DNA from: Tetrahymena elliotti 4EA
Lineage: Eukaryota > Ciliophora > Oligohymenophorea > Hymenostomatida > Tetrahymenidae
NCBI GenBank assembly: GCA_000231825.2
Contig: JH720348.1
Coordinates: 139,752-203,751, forward strand
Direction of reading: 5' to 3'
DNA: 64,000 bases
The position numbers were made by a program, and so were the translations under genes. Of this stretch, positions 36,881 through 47,544 are shown one piece after another; within the stretch, counting starts at the first letter, position 1, and each line of letters opens with the position of its first letter. The notes under the pieces are model-generated. The model was not told the DNA's origin. It saw only the letters and a program-made list of their open reading frames with translations, and did no database searches.

Positions 36881-38656
36881 TCAATTAATTTTGGAGTTAG
36901 TAGGGCTGTCATTGTTTTTAATTATATCAGCAAGTTGATTGATAGTAGGTTTTGGTATTATGTTACTTTTACGTTTTCGTTCAGTTTTTTCTCCAATGAC
37001 AGAAGAAGAGGCATTATTGTTAGCACTTCTTTTTCTTCTTTATTGGGTTTTATTAGAGTATTTGTTAATAACATCAGTCACTTTTCTTGTGGGGATGTTT
37101 GTCAATTTGGTTGGACTTCCATTGAAGCTAAGTGCTTCTAATTTATCAGGGGATCTAAGAGGAGTATCTTTAATGTATCTATTTAAATCTTAAACTGTTC
37201 TTGTTCTATTTAGTTTGGCTTTGGCTTAAGTTTGAACTGAAATTTTAACAAATTTATTTGATGCAAAGCTATCAGCTACATTCTCTTCTACTCTTCTTTC
37301 ACTTTAAAGAATTCTCTAAGCAATGATATTATTTTTCTGTCTTTAACTGAGATTTTATTAGCTCCCTTAAGCATTTTCCTTGATATAATTTAAGCAGTCT
37401 TAAGAGCCTTTAGCCATGGTATCGTTTTTTTGATTTTCTGCTACATCTTAGATTTGATTGACAAGAAAGTTTTGTGAAAATACCAACTATTACATTTAGA
37501 GAGGTAAATTGTTAGATTCACTTATGAAATTTTATTTTTCTGATTGCATCCGTTTCAATTGAGTATTTTCTAAATCCGAGTTTACACCTTTATTAGATGA
37601 ATTCTCAGAATCTCCATTAGAAATGGGTTTTTGGTGTGTATTGAAGTAAGATTTATTTCTGTTATTGTTATAATGTTCATGATTTAGTTTTTTCATGTTT
37701 TTCATGTCTTAAATTTTACAAATAGAGTCCATAAATCTGATAGAAGATTGTTGAGACAAAGAGTTGTTGCTTTAATTGAGGGAATTCGGGTTGTTAAAAC
37801 TGGGTAAATTACTTTTATTGTCTGGATTGTTTTGGTTATTTTAGAATTTACCTAAGTGATTAACAGTTGAATAAACTTTTTTAGGATTTGGTTCATCATT
37901 GAAACTTTTAATTACATCGCTTTCGGAACTTTCTTTTCTTTTTGAATTGAAAGATTATATCTTTCTGTTTGATTTATTTTTGTAGGATGCTTGTCTTGAC
38001 AGAGTTTTCTTTGATTAAATTTAATTCATATTTTAGATCTGTGGAATTTAGATGTGTTGATTAGGAGTATTTATATTTTAGTTGCACTCTTCATCTTGTT
38101 TTTCTTTATTTTAACTTTCATATTTAATGTTTTAAAGCTAGATTTCATTCTCAGAACAAGGAGAATCAGATTAATTTTCTTCAGACAATTATTGCTTTGG
38201 AGAAAAAAAAATTAGATAAATAACTTCATAAACAAGTTCTAAAGCAAGAAAAAGAGCATAAAGAAACCCTATGTAATGAACATAAATTTTTGCAAAGCTT
38301 ATATTTTAAATAAAATAGCTATATTAAGATTGATCGCTTTTTTTAAATAGAATATATGCAATAGCTGAAATCTCACACAAACGAATGAGTCCAGGAACAA
38401 ATTTCAAGATAAAAAGCTATCTGAAAGTCATGCCCTCAAATATTCTGGATATATTCCATCTGCTTACTTTAATAATTATTCCTTAAAGACATGAAACAAT
38501 GATAAGCATAACTTTTTCGAAATAAGTTTTTGAGACTTCAAAGCAGCAGTTTAAAATTCCTAAAATAATAACTAAGACTATGATAGCAGCTACTAATAGT
38601 ACTTCCTAGTTAATAATAACAAAAGTAAAAAAAATTATATTTTTGAAGTAAATCAT
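36881..38656 (-). CDS. Multi-pass membrane protein with long cytoplasmic tail
   Basis: A single TGA-free frame of 592 codons from ATG complement(38654-38656) to TGA complement(36881-36883). The first ~160 residues are membrane: hydrophobic spans ~5-35 (possibly two), ~48-62, ~90-115 and ~135-158, the last ALFLALELVYEVIYLIFF. The remaining ~430 residues are Asn/Gln/Ser/Lys-rich and cytoplasmic-looking, with basic clusters (TQQRRKRS, TERKRKS). Only four to five spans are visible, so N-terminal exons may be missing and the whole could be a seven-TM receptor. A second membrane-protein gene lies upstream on the same strand. Family not identified. Confidence 0.7.
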
Positions 38657-39211
38657 AAAAAAGAGCTTGAAAAAAATATGTTCTATAATTTGAATGAAAA
38701 ATAAGTTTTTTGAATGAATTTATATTATAAATCTGTAAGTTATGCAGCGTGCGTATATTATTTATTGGTTCGTTGATTTTTGTAAAGATTGATTTAGTTC
38801 TGTGCCAGTAGTTTTAATTAAGAGGGTGAAAAGATGATTTATTTGGTGGCTAGAAAATGACGAAGTAGTTTAATTTATTATAATTTTTTCTGCTAGCAAT
38901 GATTGATTAAGATGTGTATTTATGAATCAAGTAATCAATCAATGAAAAACTTTGAAATAATAAGTAAATCAGAAAAAATCAGAAACGAATTAAAGGTATT
39001 ATTTTAAAAAAATCAAACAAAAGAAACCAACAATATTAAATAGCTTTTACATGTTTTGATTGATTATCAATGCTTAAAACTTACATTTCTCATAATTGTT
39101 TGTTTGTAATTCTCCCATTTAAGAATTAATTTAAATTTTTTCTAATTAGGTAATATCAAAATCTCATAATCAAAAATTCTAAATAATGAACTAATTTTTT
39201 AATTCATTCAC
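38657..39211. other. Intergenic between two minus-strand membrane genes
   Basis: No gene seen. It could hide a first exon of 36881-38656, but no convincing one was found. Confidence 0.4.
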
Positions 39212-40261
39212 TCAATATTCATTCAAGTTATTTGTCGACTTTCTTTTTTTGATGGACTTAAATAGCTTCTTTTCTTATTTGCTTGATTGTTTCTTATTTT
39301 TCTTACATTTCAATCTCATAATTGAGTGATTTATTTAAATTGTTTGTTACAGTATTTTAAATTATTTTGATTAAAATAACGCGTTAGCTCTAACAATATT
39401 AATTACCAGTTCATATACGAGGAGGAGAGAGTAATCACCAAAGAGTTTATTTTGATGGGCTATACCGAATAGAAGTACTCTAATTGATAGATCAAGAAAA
39501 TGATTGTAGAAAGATAGGGAAAAAAATATATTATCTCTTAAGAATTTAAGAAATGTGCATAGTGTAAAGGGGATAGAACGAAAAAGCATTTGTTGTTGAT
39601 CGATTTTTTAGATTTCATACTTCACTTATGAGGCATCTTCATCTTCATCATCATCGTCTTCGTCATCTTCATCTCTGAAGCAAGTGCAGCAAAGGTCAAA
39701 AAAATTGAATAGAAATTACATTATGTCATCGAAGAGATCGATACTGAAGAAAGTCATATGAAAGGCTAAGTTAAAGACTTAAAAAAAGATGTAAGCTAAA
39801 AAGAATCCTGTAGTTAAATCAAATTATGAGATCCAACTAGTTGTTTCAAAGTCATTGGTATCTCTTTTGTTTGTTTCAAAGAGAACCAAGGAAGTAATGA
39901 TTACACTAGCAAAGCTTTAAAATGCTAGACTGAGACGTTTTTTACGTAAATTATTTTCATTAAATATTTTGATAAAATCTGAAGACTGTACATAAATGGC
40001 CTAATAAGTTTAAGCATAAACAAAATCTAAATTAAAGAAGCTTAAAATGACAAAGATTACTCCCACTAGCTTACGAGGGAAGAGAACTAAAAAATAGTCA
40101 TACTTTTTAATTTGATAAATGATGTAAATGAGTCCAACAACTGGAGAAATTAAATTAAAAGAGAACAAAGTCCAAGCAAGATTTTCGTTGATTTATAAAA
40201 TTAATACAAAGTTAATCCATTAAAGTATAATCTCTACTAAGAATATAAAGGCAGCACTCAT
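39212..40261 (-). CDS. Multi-pass membrane protein with acidic loop
   Basis: 349 residues, one exon, ATG complement(40259-40261), TGA complement(39212-39214). Hydrophobic spans: ~2-22 (AAFIFLVEIILQWINFVLIL), ~30-50, ~58-80 (FPRKLVGVIFVILSFF), ~115-132 (SFASVIITSLVLF), ~155-185 (GFFLAYIFFQVFNLAFHMTFF). A CCTC pair then precedes a strongly acidic run (DEDDEDDDDEDED, ~212-224). The C-terminal ~115 residues are partly hydrophobic and end in a Lys-rich stretch (RLKCKKNKKQSSK). The reading stays open a little upstream of the ATG (LWQVIR), so an earlier exon is possible. Family unknown; general layout resembles ciliate seven-TM genes. Confidence 0.65.
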
Positions 40262-43200
40262 CCTGATAACTTGCCATAGAGTGCAGCATGATTTATTTTA
40301 ATTTTTGCTATTTGTTTAATTGCTAATAAGATATTTTTGGTTATATTCTGCTGAGATGCTATTTGAAATAGATGGCTTATTTGTTGTGTCCTTATTACAG
40401 AATTGAGTTTATGAGTTCTAATTTAATCTATTTGTGTATTAATTTTTTGAACTTTAATCATTCTAGTCATGTATTCCGTTTATATGTTGATATTCAATTT
40501 ATGATATTTATGAGGGATTATTTATATTGTTATGTGCTTATAATATTTCCATTGTTTTCAAAGAAGATATCTTTTAGTGTTAATTAGCATTATTATCCTC
40601 ATCGTTTGTAGGCTAAGATTATTTGATTTAAGATTTTTAGCCACGCCAGGGAGAGCTCGTATCCTAGATTGACATTCTATTGATCTTTGCTAATGTGTAT
40701 TGCTCTTCCAACACTGCCATATGAATGCTATTTTAGTTCGTTTAATTGCCATTGTAACTCTCCTAAAGGATTGCAGGATCATAAGAGGGAGTCCTGGGAC
40801 AAGGAGAGTTTTATAGGACCTTCTAATTATTGATATCAGGGCTCTCTTATTTCGGAGATTATTGAATATTAATGTCCTCTGTATGATTTTAAATGTTGTT
40901 TGCTGGAGATTTTGCATCTTCCTCTGGAACCTAATCAATCATTTATTGCTCATTTGTCATTGAATTATTCATTTATGAAATTAAGATTTTGTATTTGGCT
41001 TAGAAATCAAGATATAAGATAGTGCTTATTTTAAGAGTTTGAAATAGTAAGCAATGCTCTTTATTTAATCTAACCAGAAAATAATAATAAGATAATATAA
41101 TAATAATATCAATAAGTCAATCAAATATTCAAATTTCTAACAGCGTGTGTGTATGTGTAATAGATAGAGCGAGACAATAAATTAGCTTTTTATAGCAAAT
41201 TAGCGTTTTATCTCAAGCCGAAAGGATATTGCGGATAATCTAATTGGGATATGCAATTCCAATCCAGAGTTTTGCTAAAAATAAATTTCTTTTTATCACC
41301 TATTTATGGTTGCTTTTTATCTATCTATCTATCTTCCTTTTTCTTGTTGCTTGATTAAATAAATTATTTGATATTTATTCAAACACTTTTGCAATTAAGA
41401 TAAAGCTGATATTTATTTTTTTAATTTACTTAAAATTGAAGATTTGTGAAAGAAATATTATTATTTGAAATCAAATTTCTGCTTGTATCTATCTATCTAT
41501 CCCTCTCTCAACCTATCAATTAATCAATCAACCAACCAACCTATAAATCTTTATTTATTTATTTATTTGTTTTTTCTTTCTTTCTTTCTACCTAACTATC
41601 TATCTATCTATCTTCTTTTATAGTTTTTTGCTTGTTTGAGTGAGTGTTTGGGATTTGGTAGCTATCTTAATTAATTAAATTTTGTAATAAATCTATTCGT
41701 TTATAATAAATACTTATCTAATTTACTTTTTATTAATTGTAATGATGATAAAAATAAATATTACTATTTTTACTTTTAATAGCTGATCTTGAAATTTTTT
41801 GTTTACTTTGACAATCATTACTCTTTGCGTAAATCCTATTTATTCGCTAATTTTTTCTCTGCAATATTCTTCATTACTTTCTGTCCATAAAAATTTTAAG
41901 ACAAAATTTTAAATATTTATTTAATTTTCGATTGTGTTTGACTTCTTTCAGAACTAAGTCTACCACAAGTTGATTTCTAAACACACGCAGAGATAAAATA
42001 AATCAATCAATCAATCTCATTCACACAAGTTACTATTATTTTTTAATAGTGAAATCATAAAATTAAGGAATCATTAATTAAAAAATCCTAAATTTTTACA
42101 CCGATTTTACTATTCTTGATTTTTCTCAGAAAAATTTAGACCAACCAACCAACAACCACGAACTCATTTTCAAAATATCAATTGATTGAATTTTCTCCTA
42201 TTTTCAATAGAGGCCTTAGTAACTTCCGAAACCTTAAATACCAAGCAATTTAGTACTTTCTACTAAATTACTTATTTTTTTTCTCTGTAAACAAATCTTA
42301 CTTTTTCTCTTATTTTTTATAATAAAACTTACTCATAATATAACCATTCTGTTTAAACAAAACAACCTTTCATAGTCTTAATAATATTTTACTATTACAA
42401 GGATTCTTTTATGTTTCAATTTTTGTTAATTTTAAAAGTAAGAAAGAGAGATTCTGCCCTGTCTTGTCTGATGCTTAATTTCAAATGGTAGAAAAGAAAA
42501 AAATACAAAGAAAGTCTTAAAATGTTTTAAAAAATAACAAACAAACAAACAAAAGACATAAAAGATATAAATAATAGAAAACAAAAACTAGAATAGAACA
42601 AATAAAAAATTTATCTTTTGAGATAAGCAAATATCGGAAAGATACAGATGTTTTTCTATTAATTTAGGGTAAGCTCTATTACAGTATAAATAACACAATT
42701 TTTAAAATAATGGTAAAAGTGTAAAGATAATGATGGATTGATTTACTATGATTTTATAATTTCTGAAGATTTTCAAAGATACTAAAGTAATCTCATAAAT
42801 TTATCATTATTTGAATTTAAATAACAATAATTTTCACTCACTCGAAAGCTACCCAAAAATTAATTACTTTTTAAGAGATGATTTTTTAATACTGATAATT
42901 ACGAAGCAGTATATCTCAGATTAAAAATATCCAAACAAAAACAAAATTTAAGAAGTAAAACAGTTCCTTTACACCTCTTCCAATCAGATTCCCTACCCAA
43001 ATTTATACTTTTTCATGAGAAACATCAAGATAAATTTCCTCTAAAACTTTTTTATTTAATTTTGTTCTTGCATGAATTAAAATTTTCTTAAAACTAAATA
43101 AAAGCTTTATTCACTCATTTATTGATTGAAAATATGGAAAGCGGAAATTAAATCTATAAAAGAATATTAAACATTTTAAGATAAACATAAATAAAAATAT

Positions 43201-43480
43201 GCATTAAAAGGCGAGATAAAATTTTAAAACAAATAGATACTTCAAAATGCTAAATTACTAATTTATTTATCCTTTTAACTTTAACAAAATACTTTGTTCT
43301 TCTATCAATACCAAACTATCTAACTAAAGAATGAACTAAATAAATAGCTCTCTTTTTTTACTTTTTTATTAAATTTACTATATTTTTCTTATATTACTTT
43401 AATTTTTTTCAGTTGATGCATATTATTTTACCGCTTTAGCACTTAGTTGATTGTTACTATTGACTTTTCTAATCATAATT
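40262..43480. other. Intergenic with GC-rich patches and microsatellites
   Basis: No firm gene. Holds the GC-rich island 40615-40960, a smaller GC-richer patch at ~41140-41290 (with ATTGG...CCAAT), CTAT/TTTA simple repeats around 41480-41620 and AAAC repeats near 42535-42555. Confidence 0.45.
40615..40960. other. Unexplained GC-rich island
   Basis: By eye ~40% GC against ~20% around it (for example GCCACGCCAGGGAGAGCTCG). The minus strand is open for 127 codons (complement 40558-40938, from an ATG); the first 83 codons use no TAA/TAG. One plus-strand frame is also protein-like but carries two TGA codons. No protein family, tRNA, 5S or snRNA signature was recognised. It may be a structured non-coding RNA, a small gene or foreign DNA. 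Confidence 0.35.
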
Positions 43481-45194
43481 ATGATTATTTTATTCAAGCT
43501 GTTCTTGTTTTATAAATTCATAATACCCTCTTTTACAAATATTGATTTCATTCAATTTTTTTCTATTTCTTTTGAATGTAGTATTGCTGAATAAAATCCT
43601 TTATTATGATTGAAAACTATTTAAGACAAAGTATTTAATGACCTTATCTATATCATTATTACTATCATCTCAACAAATTATTATTTTTAATTAATGATAG
43701 TCTTATGTCACATTTATAAATTCTTTGATTAAAAATAGAAATCCTTACTTTTAATCAATAATTTTTCTGTTTGTTTTTCTCTCTTGCTTTGATTTTTTTT
43801 GGCGATAAAGGCTTTTATGTAATGAATGTTCCAGGTGATTATTTGTTTCTTCTAGTTATCCAAATTATGATTTTTGCCAGTTTAATTAATAAAAAGTAGT
43901 TTTTTGACATCAAGATTATATCTTTTATTTTATTCATTTCATTCTTATTTGTTTTGATAATTAACATTTTTTTTCATGAACTCTTTGAGAAATCTCATTA
44001 TTATTTAGGAGGAATCTTCTGAAATTTTAAAATAATTGTGGTTGCTTTAAATGTAAATAGTTTTAATAATATTTAGTTTGGTTATTTGAAGGTTTGTAAG
44101 TGATATTTGTAAAGGATAGATAGAAATGAGAATTAAAAAGTTTTAAGCTGGCTGAGTTATTAAAGAATTACATACAGTAAATAAACTTCAATTAAAAGTA
44201 ATTATTAAAATGCAAATATTAGATAAGTAATTAATATATTAATTTATTTCAAGAGATATGAAGGTCTTACACTATTTTCAATAATATTCACATAAATTTT
44301 ATTTAATTCTCCATATTTATTTTATAATTTAAAAAAGAACTTTCATTCATTCATTAATTTATTCATTTACTTTTTAATTAATTAAACAAACAAAATTATA
44401 GTAATTCAGATAAGCAATTATTTATTAATATTTGCTTTGGTTATTATCTTTATTAATATGCGTTAGACAAACAAGGCTAGTTATTTTTTATTGGCAGTTA
44501 GTTCTCGTTATCAAATCTCTTAGGACTGATAATCAATCATCGTTTTATAATGTTATTAGGGGGTTTATTATTATTTTGTATAATTTATTGAAGGAAAATA
44601 TTTTATAATAGGATAAATTTTTAAATTCAAGGTATTTATTTATAAGTGATTTATTTTTAGTAAAAAGCTTTTGTTCATTCGGTTCCTTGATCATTTTCAA
44701 TTTTAGTAGAAACACTCATTAAATTCTTCTGACTCTTAGTGTAGTATCTGTAAGTTAATTTAATAAATTTATTTAAATAACAATTTTATCTCCAAAATTA
44801 TAAAATTGTCTATAATAGCAATCATTCAATTAATTTGATCAATCAAATATTTAAGTTAAGTAAAAAATTAAAATACTTCTTTGTATAGGAGGATGTTGTT
44901 TATGTGGTTTGGATAGTGATCCTATATGATTTAGTCAAGATAGTCTTTTTCAACCTATTTTATTAGAATTGCGTTACAAGCGTTATAGAAAATCTTATTT
45001 TCATGATTATTTAGAGGATTTTTACTGGCAGATTTAATTTGAAATTGAAAACAAAAATTGAATAAAATTAATTACTTCATCTGGCTGGGTAAATTGAGAG
45101 CCTCTCCATATGTGAATTTTAATTTAGTCATCTTACTGTTTACACAATATACATAGACTATCGTCCATCAAGTCTTCTAAGTCGAATACATTGA
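43481..45194 (+). CDS. Likely multi-pass membrane protein, gene model unresolved
   Basis: Plus-strand hydrophobic coding signal. Proposed exon 1 43481-43577, intron 43578-43738, exon 2 from 43739 (Phe/Leu/Ile-rich spans with GDKGFYVMNVPGDYLFLL), which meets a TGA at 44020-44022. Further exons 44410-44631, 44668-44749 and 44889 on join in phase and end with a membrane span (EDVVYVVWIVILYDLVKIVFF) similar in style to the last span of 36881-38656; that frame runs to TGA 45192-45194. An alternative frame through the same exons reads equally protein-like but crosses TGA codons. Its 3' end overlaps the convergent phosphatase gene. Could be a pseudogene. Confidence 0.4.
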
Positions 45195-47259
45195 GTGGGT
45201 CCTTTTCAGGATAAATGAAAAGTTTTGGCTTTTATTTATTATTTTATCCGTATGCTCCTTCTCTCTTGTCATCTTCATCTTCATCGTCATCATCGTCATA
45301 GTAATTGTGTTGCTTATAATTCTATTTTTTGTTTAAAATTCATTGTTTTTTTAGTTGTTTTTTTATTTAATAACCAGGAAAATGTAAATTTGATTGGATA
45401 AAATTTGGTTTCTATTGTAAGCAATTTGTGTACTAATATTCTTATTGATTTTTTTCAATTTGATATTATTTTGTTTTTTTAATTAATTGATTGCATCATA
45501 TCCATCAAATTTAAAAATAAAATCTTGGTGGGTGGGTGAACGAATCAATAATTGGATTTCGAAATCTTTGAATATTTTTAAATTAGTTTTTTACTTCTGA
45601 TGTTTTTGTTATATCTAAAAACCAATTATTCCATTCTCTGTTTTGTGAGTATGCGTTAAGAGGCTTCTAAGGGAACCACATCTACCAGAACTCCTCACTT
45701 TCGCTGCCTTATTTGACTATTTCTAATTCTTATGGAGCATGTTCATATTGTCTTAGGTTCTCAATATATTGGAGTGAGTAATCTTGATATCTTTTATTAA
45801 TGTGAATGAGTAATGCAAATTACAAATGAAAATTTACATTTGTTGTCTTTCAGGCGGGATATCATTACCTACCCAAACATATATCTTTTCAGATGATTAA
45901 ATAATAAATACACCTCTGGGGTCTAATTTATTATTAGGCTCTTTAGGATCTTGTTTGTTGCACGAGTAGAGACCCTCTAAAAGCTATTAAAAGTAAAAAA
46001 AGAAAAGGATAAATTTAAGAATTAAAACTAAGAATGAATGTAAAAGAAATGTTCAAAATTTGAAATTTTGTTGGTTCAAAAATAAAATAAAAGTGCTTTC
46101 AAAATGGATAACTTGGATGTGATTTTTGATTATAATTTTCTTTAACTGAAGGTAGAATTTTATTTATTGTTGATTTGGAGAAAATGTAATCTTTATTTGA
46201 TAAAATAGATAAAATTAGACTAGCCTAGCCTAGCCTATGTGGTTGGTTTGGTTGTAAATTAATTGTTAATTATCAAAAAAAAAAAAGAATCTTTCACAAT
46301 TTAACATAGTAACTGAAAAACTAAAATTTATAGAATGTAAGTCTAAAATTATGCTTTCGTAATCTCTTATTTATTTTCAATTCTTTTATTAAAGATTCTA
46401 TAGAAATTCAAAATTAAATCAACTTCTATTTATTGTTTGTAGTAGTAGGAGTAGTAAGTAGTAGGACTAATATTCTTGAATCTTTTGTTTGTCTAAAATT
46501 AATTAAATAATTAATCAAATTACCATTTTAGCAACTATTTATTGGGGTTCCTCCACTTGATGGCTGCAAACACACCAAACTCTTGGTTTTACGCTAATGC
46601 TGTCATAAGATCCATACAATCTTTTATGGAAATTAATCAATTGAACTAAGAAGCCTTGATTTGGAGAAGCGACATGTCTTTTCTCTTTTACATATTTCAA
46701 AGCATCTTAGAATGATAATTTTCCACCTTCTTTCCATATTTTGTAAGCAATACACAATGTTACAGATCTTAAAAACAAAATTATAATTTATTTTTATGAA
46801 ATTAAGTAAAATAAATTTACCTTGAAATACCTTAAACACAATGAATAAAGACTCTGCCCCCATGTGAGGCTACGTCTTCAATAAATTTGATGGTGTCATA
46901 AAAGATACATTCAATATTCTATTTTTGATCATTTAATTAAAAAAAAAGAGTTAAAAAAGATAAAAATTGTTTACTTCAGTTTTAGCATCCTTTAATCTGT
47001 AAGTTTTGTAAACAAAATCTTCTGGGAAGAGATTTTTGCATACATCACCTGCGCAATTTATGATATGAGTGATCCCATTTTGCTTAAGTTTTTATTTATT
47101 GTAAGCTATGTCCTCACCACTGACGTACAAAAAATTGGGAGTAATTTCGCTGCATATTTGAGCAAATATTTTGATCACTTAATTTGTGCTTATCTTTTCA
47201 CCATCCCACTCCTTTTAATAATGAAAAATAATTGTAAACTAAAACTTGAAACATATCAT
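45001..47259 (-). CDS. Dual-specificity phosphatase with gelsolin-like C-terminal part (MKP1-like)
   Basis: Exons (complement): 47259-46975, 46918-46821, 46767-46524, 45983-45838, 45790-45595, 45321-45001; 430 codons, 429 residues. A possible small exon in 45594-45322 would not change phase. The phosphatase core covers ~20-205: QICSEITPNFLYVSGE, NGITHIINCAGDVC, probable general acid D91, and the active-site loop HCVQGISRS (Cys122, Arg128), then KRHVASPNQGFL. From ~210 a gelsolin-type repeat (LDPRGVFII, EKIYVWVGNDIPPERQQ), an acidic run and a second gelsolin-like stretch (DDSLCIL, IKIHIWRGSQ). Phosphatase plus gelsolin homology is the layout of plant MAP kinase phosphatase MKP1, so MAPK or tyrosine dephosphorylation linked to actin or polyphosphoinositide binding is inferred. 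Confidence 0.8.
45984..46523 (-). other. Long (540-nt) intron of the phosphatase gene
   Basis: About ten times longer than the other introns of this gene and placed exactly between the phosphatase and gelsolin parts, as expected if the two were joined by exon shuffling. Contains a TAGCC tandem run (46220-46240) and GTAGTAG repeats (46440-46465). Confidence 0.6.
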
Positions 47260-47376
47260 GGTCTCTATCTAATTAATCTTATTTTCTTCACTCCTTTTTT
47301 TTGCTCAAATCATGAATAATACTCAATTTTGAATGCAATTTTTATCACTCAAAAATTGTAATCAAAATTCATGATA

Positions 47377-47510
47377 AAATTTAACCATAATTATCTCTTT
47401 TATTATTCCAGATCTAAAATCTTTTTTGGAATACAAGAGTCGAACAAAGATAAATTTAACCATAATTATCTTTTTTATTATTCCAAATCTAAAATGTTTT
47501 TTTGGAATAT
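47377..47510. repeat. ~58-bp direct tandem duplication
   Basis: Copy 1 47377-47433 and copy 2 47452-47510 share AAATTTAACCATAATTATCT and on to TTTTTTGGAATA with few differences, 18 bases apart. Lies between the starts and ends of two minus-strand genes. Confidence 0.8.
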
Positions 47511-47544
47511 TTCTTAGATTAGAGTGAAAGAAAGGTTCATTCAT

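Noticed and set aside
36935..37193. Two overlapping plus-strand ORFs
   Set aside because: Antisense to the cytoplasmic tail of the 36881-38656 gene, whose minus frame is open for 592 codons.
40615..40690. tRNA or snRNA gene in the GC-rich island
   Set aside because: No cloverleaf, no GGTTCGA-type B box and no recognisable snRNA core could be found.
43430..45061. A new genetic code with UGA as tryptophan
   Set aside because: TGA density in the frame is no lower than chance for this composition, and neighbouring genes use TGG for Trp and TGA as stop; a pseudogene or wrong frame is simpler.
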